A stretch of 64,000 bases of DNA from Caballeronia catudaia (GCF_001544755.2 NZ_FCOF02000026.1:28112-92111); one strand, 5' to 3'; shown: positions 27,309 to 36,522, numbered from the stretch's first letter. Numbers and translations are program-made. Notes: generated by a model from the letters alone, not told the origin.

Positions 27309-28114
27309 AAGCAATACCGATTCAATGTCATTTGTAAATTAGTTGACCGTCACAACGAGCGGGCTTATCCGTTCCTGTGTCGTTGATGTCGAGCGAAGAC
27401 CGGGTTTGTTCTTCCGGTCTTTGCCTCCAGAAATGCCGCACCAGTTTGTGTTTTCCACACAAAATGGACTCGGTAAAATGGAGCTCGGCGCCCGACGGCC
27501 ATGCCGGCTGCGCTGCTATCGACGTTTTCCGAGCAGCCTGATGGAATCGTCAGTCGCACTGTCTCGTCCTTGTGTAGAGGGCTCGAACGTTGTGCTTGTG
27601 AGTCGTAACCGCGCTCCGGAACGCAAATCCGAACTTATATTAGGCTTTTAAGTGATGGAAGTATGTCGGAATAAGCCGCAATATTGGTGCTAAACCAGAA
27701 CCAGCCAGGAGCGCGAAATCGCCGCTTGTTTGTGCCGCCACTGCTGAGCATTCTGCGGCGGCCAGCATCAATTATTTTTGTCGATTATTCTTTGCGAGAA
27801 TTTGGAACGAACGAAAACATCAGTGCATGATTGTGACACCAAACTAGCACTATGCCGCATTTCTTTGCTGATTGTTGTCAAGCTTTGTGCGCTAATGTTA
27901 CGTGCGCTTACCAATGAAAGCTGTTGTGTTATGTAAAGAGATCGTTGATTTAGGATTTGTGCGATTCTATTTTAAACCGATTCTTTGTATTTCTATTTGG
28001 GCTAAGCTAACGCTTTCAATTTATGAAAGTCGATTTAATTCAGCCAGGATGCAAGCTCGGCGATTCGACAACCGCGAAACGGGCAGCGCTGCTAGCCTCA
28101 CCGAGCGTAACTGG
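27309..28114. promoter_or_regulatory. Long AT-rich region upstream of the EPS operon; no convincing gene
   Basis: About 800 bp without a coding sequence that looks real. Roughly 27640-28070 is visibly AT-rich against a GC-rich genome. A small inverted repeat GACCGG...CCGGTC lies at 27399-27420 and GCCGCC...GGCGGC near 27737-27766. No clear sigma-70 pair or sigma-54 (-24/-12) element was found on the minus strand by eye. Its position suggests it carries the EPS promoter and operators. Confidence 0.5.
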
Positions 28115-29218
28115 CTACCCCGCCCCCACCACAAACCCCCTGGCCCTCAACAACTCCAACACCCCCCTCGGCCCGCCGAGATGCAACGCCCCGATCGCCA
28201 CAAACACCGGCTTATCCGGCGCGGCCAATGCCACCATCCTCTGCACGAACCGGCGATTGCGCTCATACACGACACGATTATCGACCTGCGCGGCCAGCGT
28301 CTTCGACCTGGCCAGCTTCGAGCCCTTCGCGTCATCCCAGGCCTTCAACGCATCGGCATCGCCAATCCGCCATAACCGATGCAGCTCCTTCACGTCCGCG
28401 ACATTCTCCGCGGGCGTCTGCACCAGATCCTGCGCGAGCATCTCGCGCTGCTGCGCCGAACTCAGGCGCGTGAACGTCGAAATCTGTTCGTTCAACGTCT
28501 CCAGCCCGACAATCTTCCCGCGCGCCCGCAGATACACATTCTGCAATTGCGCCTCCGTCCCGTACTCGCTCTGAAATCCCGCCTTCAGCGTGTCGTACGT
28601 TTCAATCAGCATCGACGCGAGCCACGGCCGCGTGTGCCGCAATTCCTTGAGCGCCTGCGGATTGTTTCGCATGCGCGACTCGACCTTCTTCCACATCGAG
28701 TCCGGCAAGTAGTCGATCAGACATTCGCTGCGGCACACGCCGTAGCGGTTCACATCGTCCTGGGAGAGCAGCAGCTCGTCGGGAGAAATCTCGAGCGCCA
28801 ATGTCGGCGATGCATCGAGCGCCGCGAGTATCGGTTTGCGAAACGGTTGCTCGGGCGGATAGTCGCTCGCGAATCCCACATGGAGCGTGCCGAGCACGTA
28901 GATGGTCGTCGCGCCCTTGGTCGCGACATAGAACGGCATGCGGGGCGGTTGCGCACGCACCGGACCGCTCGCCGTCGTGCCGGTGGACCGATCCGCGCGC
29001 GGAGCAGGCGCTGGCGTCGGCGGCGCACTAGACGGCAACGCCGCGGAACTGGCATCGCCCGCGGCCTGCGGCGTGCGCGATCCGACCACCGCAAAGCTGG
29101 ACGACCACTCGGCGACACCCGCCGTAAACAGCACGAACGACAGCACGATGGCTGTCGCCTGGGCGAAGGCCGCGCGCAAAAAACGCGGCTTGACGTATGA
29201 ATCCGGCACGACCGACAT
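28115..29218 (-). CDS. TraB/GumN family protein
   Basis: A 367-residue protein with an N-terminal hydrophobic anchor (AAFAQATAIVLSFVLFTAGVAEW), then a Pro/Ala-rich linker and a TraB/GumN domain: ATTIYVLGTLHVGF at the domain start and a C-terminal FVAIGALHLGGPRGVLELLRARGF with the second conserved GxLH motif. These GxLH histidines are thought to form a metalloprotease-like site; the function in bacteria is not established. The ATG at 29218 is preferred over a longer frame. It lies on the same strand as, and upstream of, the EPS operon. gumN also neighbours the xanthan genes in Xanthomonas. Confidence 0.88.
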   Translation of the reverse strand: MSVVPDSYVKPRFLRAAFAQATAIVLSFVLFTAGVAEWSSSFAVVGSRTPQAAGDASSAALPSSAPPTPAPAPRADRSTGTTASGPVRAQPPRMPFYVATKGATTIYVLGTLHVGFASDYPPEQPFRKPILAALDASPTLALEISPDELLLSQDDVNRYGVCRSECLIDYLPDSMWKKVESRMRNNPQALKELRHTRPWLASMLIETYDTLKAGFQSEYGTEAQLQNVYLRARGKIVGLETLNEQISTFTRLSSAQQREMLAQDLVQTPAENVADVKELHRLWRIGDADALKAWDDAKGSKLARSKTLAAQVDNRVVYERNRRFVQRMVALAAPDKPVFVAIGALHLGGPRGVLELLRARGFVVGAG

Positions 29219-29262
29219 CTTAAAACATTCACATGACGCGCCGCGCACGCGCCCGCCGAGAT

Positions 29263-30267
29263 TCAGACTTCGCCGTCCCCCACTTCCTCGGCGCGATGAC
29301 ACGACACCTGACGCCCATCGACGACGCGCAGTTTCGGCTCCTCCACGCGGCATCGCTCGATCGCATACGGGCATCGCTGATGAAACGTGCAGCCCGACGG
29401 CGGATTGAGCGGCGACGGCATCTCGCCCTGCAGCTTGATCTTGATGCTCCGGTCTGCCTCGAAAATCGCAGGCGTAGCGGACATCAGCGCGCGCGTGTAG
29501 GGATGCCGCGGCTTCGCGAAGATCGTATTCTTGTCGCCAACCTCGGCGACGCCGCCGAAGTACATGACCATCACATCGTCGGCAATATGCTCCACCACCG
29601 ACAAGTTGTGCGAGATGAACACATAGCTCGTGCCGAACTGCGCCTGCAGATCCATGAACAGATTCAGAATCTGCGCCTGAATCGATACATCGAGCGCGGA
29701 CACGGGCTCATCTGCGACGACGATCTGCGGGTCCAGAATCATCGCGCGCGCAATCGCCACGCGCTGACGCTGCCCGCCCGAAAACATATGCGGATAACGC
29801 GACGCATGCTCGGGCCGCAAGCCGACCGTGCGCATCATGTGCGCGATGCGCTCCGCGCGCTCGGTCGCGCTCAGCTTCGTGTTGATCGCGAGCGGTTCGC
29901 CGAGCGTCTGCTCGACGGTCTTGCGCGGATTCAATGACGCGAACGGGTTCTGAAACACCATCTGCACGCGCTGACGCAACTCGGCGATCTTCGCCTTGCT
30001 CGCGCCGGCGACGTCGTCGCCTTCGATCAGCAAGCGGCCCGAAGTGGGCGCTTCGATCATCGTGAGCTGACGCGCGAGCGTCGACTTGCCGCAGCCCGAT
30101 TCGCCGACGACCGCGAGCGTGCGCCCGCGCTTCAATTCGAACGACACGCCGTTCAGCGCCTTCACCGTGCCGTGCTTGAACGCGCTGCGCTTCACGTCGT
30201 AGTGCTTCGTGAGCTGGTCGGCGGCGAGCACGATGTCCTGACTGATTTCCTTCGGTACGGCGTTCAT
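29263..30267 (-). CDS. dppF: Dipeptide ABC transporter ATP-binding protein DppF
   Basis: A 334-residue ABC ATPase with Walker A GESGCGKS, Q-loop QMVFQNPFASLNPR, signature FSGGQRQRVAIARA, Walker B IVVADEP and the switch His in FISHN. The cysteine-containing oligo_HPY tail (GCTFHQRCPYAIERCRVEEP) is typical of DppD/DppF-type subunits. The start is fixed by the ATGA overlap with dppD. Confidence 0.94.
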   Translation of the reverse strand: MNAVPKEISQDIVLAADQLTKHYDVKRSAFKHGTVKALNGVSFELKRGRTLAVVGESGCGKSTLARQLTMIEAPTSGRLLIEGDDVAGASKAKIAELRQRVQMVFQNPFASLNPRKTVEQTLGEPLAINTKLSATERAERIAHMMRTVGLRPEHASRYPHMFSGGQRQRVAIARAMILDPQIVVADEPVSALDVSIQAQILNLFMDLQAQFGTSYVFISHNLSVVEHIADDVMVMYFGGVAEVGDKNTIFAKPRHPYTRALMSATPAIFEADRSIKIKLQGEMPSPLNPPSGCTFHQRCPYAIERCRVEEPKLRVVDGRQVSCHRAEEVGDGEV

Positions 30268-31253
30268 CGCGCGCCCTCCACTACGACATCGATATTCAAC
30301 GGCTTGATGCAACGCGCGCGCACGGCCGGGTCGTTCTTGTCGAGCTGATACAGATTCGGCCGCGCCTTCCAGCAATCGTCGACGACATACTTGCAGCGCG
30401 GCGCGAAGAGGCACCCGCTCGGCCGGTCGTCCTTGCCCGGCACCATGCCCGGCAGCGCCGCGAGACGATCCGCGTCGCGGTTATGCTCGGGGATCGCGGC
30501 GAGTAGCGCTTCCGTGTACGGATGATGCGGCTCGCTGAAGATCGTCGGCACATGATTCGTTTCGATGATCTCGCCCGCGTACATCACCGCGACGCGCTGC
30601 GCCACTTCCGACACCACGGCAAGATCGTGCGATATCAGCACGAGCGCCATGCCGCGTTCCTTCTGCAGACGCACGAGCAGTTCCATGATCTGCGCCTGAA
30701 TCGTGACGTCGAGCGCGGTGGTCGGCTCGTCGGCGATCAGGAGCTTCGGATTGCACGCGACGGCCATCGCGATCATCACGCGCTGGTTCATGCCTCCCGA
30801 CATCTGATGCGGAAACGACTCGATGCGGCTCTTCGCATCCGGAATGCCGACCTGATCGAGCAGCTCGACCGCGCGCTTGTGAAGCGCATCGCCGCGCAAG
30901 CCTTCGTGCAGCTTCAGCACTTCCTTGATCTGATAGCCGACGGTATAGCTCGGGTTCAGGCTCGTCAGCGCGTCCTGAAACACCATCGCAATGTCCTTGC
31001 CGATGATCCTGCGACGCTCGCGCGCCGACGCCTTCAGCAAGTCGCGGCCATCGAACATGACCTGGTCGGCGGTCACTTTGCCGGGTGCGTCGATGAGGCC
31101 CATCAGCGCCATCATCGTGACGCTCTTGCCCGAGCCGGATTCGCCGACCACGCCGACGACTTCGCCCGGCTTCACACTCAGATCGATACGATCGACGGCC
31201 TGCGTGCCGCCGAACGTCACCTGCAAATTACGGATAGTCAACAGATCGTTCAT
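30264..31253 (-). CDS. dppD: Dipeptide ABC transporter ATP-binding protein DppD
   Basis: A 329-residue ABC ATPase: GESGSGKS (Walker A), MVFQDALTSLNPSYTVG (Q-loop), QMSGGMNQRVMIAMA (signature), LLIADEPTTALD (Walker B) and LISHDLAVV (H-loop). The C-terminal oligo_HPY domain has GCLFAPRCKYVVDDCW. It pairs with DppF to energise peptide uptake. It is 3 bp downstream of dppC. Confidence 0.94.
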   Translation of the reverse strand: MNDLLTIRNLQVTFGGTQAVDRIDLSVKPGEVVGVVGESGSGKSVTMMALMGLIDAPGKVTADQVMFDGRDLLKASARERRRIIGKDIAMVFQDALTSLNPSYTVGYQIKEVLKLHEGLRGDALHKRAVELLDQVGIPDAKSRIESFPHQMSGGMNQRVMIAMAVACNPKLLIADEPTTALDVTIQAQIMELLVRLQKERGMALVLISHDLAVVSEVAQRVAVMYAGEIIETNHVPTIFSEPHHPYTEALLAAIPEHNRDADRLAALPGMVPGKDDRPSGCLFAPRCKYVVDDCWKARPNLYQLDKNDPAVRARCIKPLNIDVVVEGAR

Positions 31254-31256
31254 CGC

Positions 31257-32174
31257 TTAGCCCATCCGCTTGAGTTTCGGATCGAGCGCGTCGCGCAGAC
31301 CGTCGCCGAGCAGGTTGATGACGAGCACCGACACCAGAATCGACAGGCCCGGCATCGTCACGATCCACCATGCGCTTTCGATGTAATCGCGCGCCGATGC
31401 GAGCATCGCGCCCCACTCCGCCGCCGGCGGCTGCACGCCGAGGCCGAGAAAGCCGAGCGCGGCGGCATCGAGAATCGCGGAAGAAAAGCCGAGCGTCGCC
31501 TGCACGATCAACGGCGCGGCGCAGTTCGGCAGCACTTGCGAGAACATCAGCCGCACCGTGCCCGCGCCCGCGACGCGCGATGCCGTCACGTATTCCTTCT
31601 GCAGTTCGCCGAGCGCGGACGCGCGCGTGAGGCGCACATAACCGGGCAGCGCGACGATCGCGATCGCGAGCATCGTGTTGACCAAACCCGGACCGATGAT
31701 CGCGACGACCGCGACCGCCAGCAGCAGCGACGGCAGCGCGAGCAGCACGTCCATCACGCGCATGATCGGCGTATCGAGCCAGTTGAAGAACGCAGCCATG
31801 AGCCCGAGCACGACGCCCGGAATCAGCGCGAGCATCACCGACACGAAACCGATCCAGAACGACAGCCGCGCGCCGTACATGAGACGCGAGAGGATGTCGC
31901 GGCCCGCTTCATCGGTGCCGAGCAGGAACATGCGGTTGCCGCCTTCGAGCCATGCGGGCGGAATCTTGACGTAATCCCGATATTGCTCGATCGGGCTATG
32001 CGGCGAGATCAGCGGCGCGAAGATCGCGACGAAAATCAGCGCGAGCACGATCGCGCCCGCGATAACCGCGCCGCGATTGCGCGAGAAGTTGAACCAGAAC
32101 TCGCGCGCGGCGACCATGCGGCCGGAAGGCGGCGTCAGCGCGCCCGGCGGGAGATTGTTTTGAATGTCAGCCAT
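31257..32174 (-). CDS. dppC: Dipeptide ABC transporter permease DppC
   Basis: A 305-residue inner-membrane permease with an N-terminal OppC_N segment (EFWFNFSRNRGAVIAGAIVLALIFVAIFAPLI) and the BPD_transp_1 domain. The coupling-helix EAA motif is seen in YVTASRVAGAGTVRLMFSQVLPN. About six helices. It forms the channel with DppB. Confidence 0.94.
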   Translation of the reverse strand: MADIQNNLPPGALTPPSGRMVAAREFWFNFSRNRGAVIAGAIVLALIFVAIFAPLISPHSPIEQYRDYVKIPPAWLEGGNRMFLLGTDEAGRDILSRLMYGARLSFWIGFVSVMLALIPGVVLGLMAAFFNWLDTPIMRVMDVLLALPSLLLAVAVVAIIGPGLVNTMLAIAIVALPGYVRLTRASALGELQKEYVTASRVAGAGTVRLMFSQVLPNCAAPLIVQATLGFSSAILDAAALGFLGLGVQPPAAEWGAMLASARDYIESAWWIVTMPGLSILVSVLVINLLGDGLRDALDPKLKRMG

Positions 32175-32184
32175 TCGTGTTTCC

Positions 32185-33195
32185 TCAGCGAGTATGGCGA
32201 ATGCGCGGATTCAACACGCCGTAGAGCAGATCGACGACCAGATTCACGACGATCACGAGTGTCGCGATCATCAGAATGCCGCCTTGCACGACCGGATAAT
32301 CGCGACGCGAAATGGCATCGATGAGCCACTTGCCGACGCCCGGCCACGAGAACAGCGTCTCGGTCAGCACCGCGCCCGCGAGCAGCGTGCCGACCTGCAA
32401 ACCGATGACGGTCACGACGGGAATCAGCGCGTTGCGCAGCGCATGCACGACCACCACGCGCAACGGCGACAAACCTTTCGCGCGCGCCGTGCGAATGTAG
32501 TCCTCACGCAGCACTTCGAGCATCGACGAGCGCGTCATGCGCGCCACCACCGCGAGCGGAATCGTGCCGAGCACGATGGTCGGCAGAATCAGATGGCTCA
32601 CGGCCGACGTGAACGCGCCTTCATCGGTGGAGAAGAGCGCATCGATCAGCATGAAGCCCGTGACGTGCGGAATGTCGTACTCCACCGCGATGCGGCCCGA
32701 CACCGGCGTCCAGCCGAGCTTCGCGGAGAAGAACATGATGAGGATCAAGCCCCACCAGAAAATTGGCATCGAATAGCCGGTGAGCGCGGTGCCCATCACG
32801 CCGTGATCGACGACGGTGCCGCGCCGCAGCGCCGCCGCGACGCCCGCCGGAAGACCGATGGCGAGCGCGAAGATCATCGCGCAGATCGAGAGCTCGACGG
32901 TCGCGGGAAAGCGCGCGAGGAATTCGCCCATCACGCTCGTATTCGTGATGATCGACGTGCCGAGATCGCCCTTGAGCGCGTGCCCGACGTACGTCAGATA
33001 CTGCAGCGGAAGCGGCTGGTCGAGGCCTAAGCGCTTCATGGCTTCGGCGTGCATCGCCGGGTCCACGCCGCGCTCGCCCATCATCACTTCGATGGGGTCG
33101 CCGGGAATCAGATGGATGAGTGCGAACGCGAGAATCGTAATGCCGATGAACGTCGGTATCACCATTCCTATGCGTCGCAAAACGAATCGGAACAT
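32185..33195 (-). CDS. dppB: Dipeptide ABC transporter permease DppB
   Basis: A 336-residue permease starting MFRFVLRRIGMVIPTFIGITILAFALIHLIPGDP, the standard DppB/OppB opening. The EAA loop is in DYIRTARAKGLSPLRVVVVHALRNALIPV. About six helices. It is 10 bp upstream of dppC and separated from dppA by a stem-loop. Confidence 0.95.
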   Translation of the reverse strand: MFRFVLRRIGMVIPTFIGITILAFALIHLIPGDPIEVMMGERGVDPAMHAEAMKRLGLDQPLPLQYLTYVGHALKGDLGTSIITNTSVMGEFLARFPATVELSICAMIFALAIGLPAGVAAALRRGTVVDHGVMGTALTGYSMPIFWWGLILIMFFSAKLGWTPVSGRIAVEYDIPHVTGFMLIDALFSTDEGAFTSAVSHLILPTIVLGTIPLAVVARMTRSSMLEVLREDYIRTARAKGLSPLRVVVVHALRNALIPVVTVIGLQVGTLLAGAVLTETLFSWPGVGKWLIDAISRRDYPVVQGGILMIATLVIVVNLVVDLLYGVLNPRIRHTR

Positions 33196-33243
33196 GATCG
33201 CCCTTTGGTTCGTTTGGTTCGTACTTGTGGGAACCAGAAAAGT

Positions 33244-33283
33244 GTCCGGCGGCGTCGGATCGTGTGGACCCGCGCCGCCGGAC
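33244..33283 (-). terminator. Stem-loop between dppA and dppB, probable attenuating terminator
   Basis: A perfect 11-bp GC-rich inverted repeat (arms 33244-33254 and 33273-33283, 18-nt loop). On the minus strand it is followed after a few bases by TTTT. It sits in the 138-bp dppA-dppB spacer. Such hairpins commonly protect the binding-protein mRNA or reduce read-through into the transporter genes. Confidence 0.65.
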
Positions 33284-33333
33284 CTTTCTCGATTAGTTAT
33301 GGTTTAGTGCAAAAAGCGTTCCGCAGACAAACT

Positions 33334-34965
33334 TTATTGCATGCCGACGCCATCGAAACGCACGTAGCCGAGCGGCTCGATCTTCATGTTCGTCACCTTC
33401 TTGCTGACGGGCTGATAGACCGTCGAGTGCGCGATCGGCGAGAACGGCAGTTGTTGCGCGAAGATCTGCTGCGCGTCGGTGTACGCCTTCGTGCGCGCGG
33501 CGACGTCCGTGGTCGAACGGCCCTTCACGACGAGATCGTCGAACGGCTTGTAGCACCACTTCGAGAAGTTGCTGCCCTTCACGGCGTCACAGCCGAGCAG
33601 CGTGCCGAGCCAGTTGTCGGGATCGCCGTTGTCGCCGGTCCAGCCGATCAGCAGCGCGTCATGCTCGCCCGCGTGCGCGCGCTTCAGATACTCGCCCCAC
33701 TCGTACGACACGATCTTCGCCTTCACGCCGATCTTCGCCCAGTCGGCCTGAATCATTTCCGCCATCAGGCGCGCGTTCGGGTTGTACGCGCGTTGCACCG
33801 GCATCGCCCACAGCGTGATCTCGAAGCCGTCCGGGAAGCCCGCCTTCTTCAGCAGATCCTTCGCCTTTGCCGTGTCATACGTCTGGCCCTTCAGGTTCTT
33901 GTCGTAGGACCACTGCGTCGGCGGCATCGGTGCGGTGGCAGCCTGACCCGCGCCCTGATACACGGAATCGATGATCGCCTTCTTGTTGATCGCCATGTCG
34001 AGCGCGCGGCGCACGTCGGTGTTGTCGAGGCCCTTCTTCGTCACGTTGTAAGCCACGTAACCTTCGTTGAAGCCCGCCTGCGACGGCGTATCGACATTCG
34101 ACGCCGACTTCAGCGCCGCGATGTCGCCCGGACGCGGATAGCTCATCACCTGGCATTCGTTGCTCTTCAGCTTCTGCACGCGCACGGCGGCATCCGGCGT
34201 GATCGAGAAGATCAGCTTCGAAATCTGCACGGCGTTCGGCTTCCAGTAATCAGGATTGCCGTCGAAGCGGATGGTCGCGTCCTTCGTGTAGCTGCGGAAG
34301 ATGAACGGACCCGTGCCGACCGGCTGCTGGTTGATGTCGGCGGCCTTGCCGTCTTTCATCAGCTTGTCGGTGTATTCGGCCGAGAGGATCGACGCGTATT
34401 CCATCGCCATGTTCTGGATGAACGGCGCGCTCACTTCCTTCAGCGTGAACTTCACGGTGTACGGATCGACCTTCTCGATCTTCGAGATCAGCTTGTCCAT
34501 GCCGAGGTCCGTGAAGTACGGAAACTGCACGTTGTACGCCTTGCGGAACGGATTGTTCGGATCGAGCATGCGGTTGAACGTGAAGATCACGTCATCCGCG
34601 TTGAATTCGCGCGTCGGCTTGAAGTACGACGTCGTCTGGAACTTCACGCCGTGGCGCAGATGGAACGTGTAGGTGAGACCGTCGGACGACACGTCCCACT
34701 TTTCTGCGAGACCCGGCTCGACCTTCGTGCCGCCGCGCTCGAATTCGACGAGACGGTTATAGACGGTGAAGGTGTTCGCGGTGAAATCGGTGCCGGTCGT
34801 GTATTGCGCCGGATCGAACCCGGCCGGGCTGCCTTCCGAGCAGTAGACGAGCGTCTTGTTCGGGATGGCGGCGTTTGCCGCAGTGGCTGCGAAGAGCGAG
34901 GCCGTGGCCACGGCGCCCGCGAGCGCCGACCTGCGGACGGCTCGCAACAGGCTGTTTTTGTTCAT
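33334..34965 (-). CDS. dppA: Periplasmic dipeptide-binding protein DppA (SBP family 5)
   Basis: A 543-residue solute-binding protein with a signal peptide ending near ATAANAAIPNK. It has the family-5 landmarks: LVYCSEGSPAGFDPAQYTTGTDF, GLAEKWDVSSDGLTYTFHLRHGVKFQ, and VRRALDMAINKKAIIDSVY. It captures di- or small peptides (some relatives bind haem or delta-aminolevulinate) for DppBCDF. GGAGGAAAC precedes the ATG. Confidence 0.95.
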   Translation of the reverse strand: MNKNSLLRAVRRSALAGAVATASLFAATAANAAIPNKTLVYCSEGSPAGFDPAQYTTGTDFTANTFTVYNRLVEFERGGTKVEPGLAEKWDVSSDGLTYTFHLRHGVKFQTTSYFKPTREFNADDVIFTFNRMLDPNNPFRKAYNVQFPYFTDLGMDKLISKIEKVDPYTVKFTLKEVSAPFIQNMAMEYASILSAEYTDKLMKDGKAADINQQPVGTGPFIFRSYTKDATIRFDGNPDYWKPNAVQISKLIFSITPDAAVRVQKLKSNECQVMSYPRPGDIAALKSASNVDTPSQAGFNEGYVAYNVTKKGLDNTDVRRALDMAINKKAIIDSVYQGAGQAATAPMPPTQWSYDKNLKGQTYDTAKAKDLLKKAGFPDGFEITLWAMPVQRAYNPNARLMAEMIQADWAKIGVKAKIVSYEWGEYLKRAHAGEHDALLIGWTGDNGDPDNWLGTLLGCDAVKGSNFSKWCYKPFDDLVVKGRSTTDVAARTKAYTDAQQIFAQQLPFSPIAHSTVYQPVSKKVTNMKIEPLGYVRFDGVGMQ

Positions 34966-35246
34966 GTTTCCTCCAAGTCAATTCCGGCTTCTGGCCGGCG
35001 TAGCGCGAGTGTACTTGATCGCACCGCCCGTTTTTCGGCGCGTGTGCGCGAAGTCGGGCGCTACCCTAGCACGAACAAAAGTGACGCGCGTTGTTGGTTT
35101 TCCCCACTAGAGTTTGCCGCCGATGGCGCTCCGATAAGGGCAGTTTATCGGCCATGCGCAGAGGTGATGGACCGGAGGACGAAATATTGCGCGCCAGCGC
35201 GCGGGGCGGCGGAAAAAAAGCGGTAATCGGGAGAGATGAGATAGAA
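34966..35246. promoter_or_regulatory. Upstream region of dppA, no gene
   Basis: Non-coding spacer between dppA and the metF terminator. It contains a 7-bp perfect inverted repeat CCGATAA-N7-TTATCGG (35131-35151), a possible operator or small hairpin. I see no convincing -35/-10 pair. A run of seven A at about 35214-35220 lies toward metF. Confidence 0.4.
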
Positions 35247-35268
35247 CCGCGCGGCGAGCGCCGCGCGG
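35247..35268 (-). terminator. Hairpin after metF, possible terminator
   Basis: A 9-bp perfect GC stem (35247-35255 / 35260-35268) with the tetraloop GAGC, 29 bp after the metF stop. The minus-strand continuation is only moderately T-rich (TTCTATCTCATCTC); a T7 run comes later. It probably ends the ahcY-holin-metF transcript. Confidence 0.5.
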
Positions 35269-35297
35269 GTGAAGCAGTCATGCGCGGGGTGATTCGA

Positions 35298-36137
35298 TTA
35301 CGCGCTCTTGAAGCCGAGCCGCTCGCAAATCGTCTTCGAGGCCCACGCGCCGTTGAGCGTGTAGAAGTGCAGGCCCGGCGCGCCTTCGTCGATGAGACGG
35401 CGGCACAATCCGGACACGACGTCCACGCCGAATGCGCGAATCGACTCGCGATCGTCGCCGAAGCTTTCGAGCCGGCGCGCGATCCACTTCGGCACTTCCG
35501 CGCCGCACATGTCGGAGAAGCGCATCAGTTGCGAGAAGTTCGTGATCGGCATGATGCCCGGCACGATCGGCACGTCGACGCCGAGCTTCCGCGCTTCCTC
35601 GACAAACTTGAAGTACGAGTCGGCGTTGAAGAAGTACTGCGTGATCGCCGAGTTCGCGCCCGCCTTCACCTTGCGCGCGAAGTTTTCGAGATCGGCGCGA
35701 GGCGACTTCGATTGCGGATGAAACTCCGGATACGCGGCCACTTCGATGTTGAACCAGTCGCCGTGCTCCTGGCGAATGAACGCCACGAGCTCCGACGCAT
35801 AGCGCAACTCGCCGACTTCGCCCATGCCCGAAGGCAGATCGCCGCGCAACGCGACGATATGGCGAATGCCGTGCTCGCGGTAATTCGCGAGGATCGTGCG
35901 CAGATTGTCTTTCGACGATCCGATGCACGACAGATGCGGCGCGGCTTCGAAACCTTCCGCGGCCATGTCGAGGACGTTGTCGAGCGTGCCTTGCTGCGTG
36001 GAGCCACCCGCGCCGAACGTCACGGAGACGAACTTGGGCGAGAGCTTCTTGAGCTCGGCGCGGGAAGCGCGCAGCTTGTCCACGCCTTCCTGCGTCTTCG
36101 GCGGGAAAAACTCGAATGAGAGTTCGATCGGTTTCAT
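35298..36137 (-). CDS. metF: Methylenetetrahydrofolate reductase [NAD(P)H]
   Basis: A 279-residue TIM-barrel flavoprotein reducing 5,10-methylene-THF to 5-methyl-THF for methionine synthesis. It starts MKPIELSFEFFPPKTQEG (catalytic Glu in SFEFFPPK). VSVTFGAGGST, ALRGDLPSG and the PGIMPITNF loop near the FAD and folate sites follow. The ATG at 36137 matches the family start. It is third in the ahcY operon, linking the methyl cycle to folate supply. Confidence 0.96.
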   Translation of the reverse strand: MKPIELSFEFFPPKTQEGVDKLRASRAELKKLSPKFVSVTFGAGGSTQQGTLDNVLDMAAEGFEAAPHLSCIGSSKDNLRTILANYREHGIRHIVALRGDLPSGMGEVGELRYASELVAFIRQEHGDWFNIEVAAYPEFHPQSKSPRADLENFARKVKAGANSAITQYFFNADSYFKFVEEARKLGVDVPIVPGIMPITNFSQLMRFSDMCGAEVPKWIARRLESFGDDRESIRAFGVDVVSGLCRRLIDEGAPGLHFYTLNGAWASKTICERLGFKSA

Positions 36138-36168
36138 GATGATGAGGGACTCGGGCGGCGGCATCCGC

Positions 36169-36522
36169 CTAGCCGAAGTTGCGGTTCCCGAAAATGAGCG
36201 CCGACAACAGCCAGGACACGATGCTGTACAGAATCGAGCCGAAGAACGCGGACCAGAATCCCGACACTTCGAAGCCCTTCAGCAGCGACGAGCACAGCCA
36301 GAAGCACAGCGCGTTCACGACGAGGATGAAGAGCCCGAGCGTGATTATCGTCACCGGCAGCGTGAGGAGGATCAGAAGCGGCCTCAGCACTGCGTTGATG
36401 AGCCCGAGCACCACCGCGATGATGAGCGCCGTGCCGAAACTGCGAATGTGAATCGACGGCACCAGATACGTGATGATCAGAAGCGCGAGCGCGTTGATCA
36501 GCCATGTCAGCAGCACGGTCAT
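36169..36522 (-). CDS. Phage holin family 4 (PF04020-type) small membrane protein
   Basis: A 117-residue protein with four hydrophobic helices: LLTWLINALALLIITYLV, ALIIAVVLGLINAVL, LLILLTLPVTIITLGLFILVVNALCFWL and FWSAFFGSILYSIVSWLLSALIF. The conserved NAxxRPLLxxLTLPxTxxTLGLF segment defines the family, which is bacterial despite its name. It is regularly found between ahcY and metF in beta-proteobacteria. Its role there is unknown. Confidence 0.85.
   Translation of the reverse strand: MTVLLTWLINALALLIITYLVPSIHIRSFGTALIIAVVLGLINAVLRPLLILLTLPVTIITLGLFILVVNALCFWLCSSLLKGFEVSGFWSAFFGSILYSIVSWLLSALIFGNRNFG

Noticed and set aside
27343..27651. Open frames upstream of the EPS operon (27343-27651, 27902-28375)
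   Set aside because: No domain, no good ribosome-binding site, and the second runs antisense into the TraB/GumN gene.
27725..27760. A possible sigma-54 site (GC...CC) on the minus strand upstream of ugd
   Set aside because: The GC and GG dinucleotides are one base too close for the strict -24/-12 spacing.
30522..32324. A 600-codon plus-strand frame over the dpp permease and ATPase genes
   Set aside because: It is antisense to dppD and dppC and consists of His/Arg-rich low-information sequence.
35145..35152. GCCGATAA on the minus strand upstream of dppA, a perfect sigma-28 -10
   Set aside because: The matching -35 at 11 bp is TCCATCAC, which does not resemble TAAAGTTT, and dpp is not a flagellar gene.
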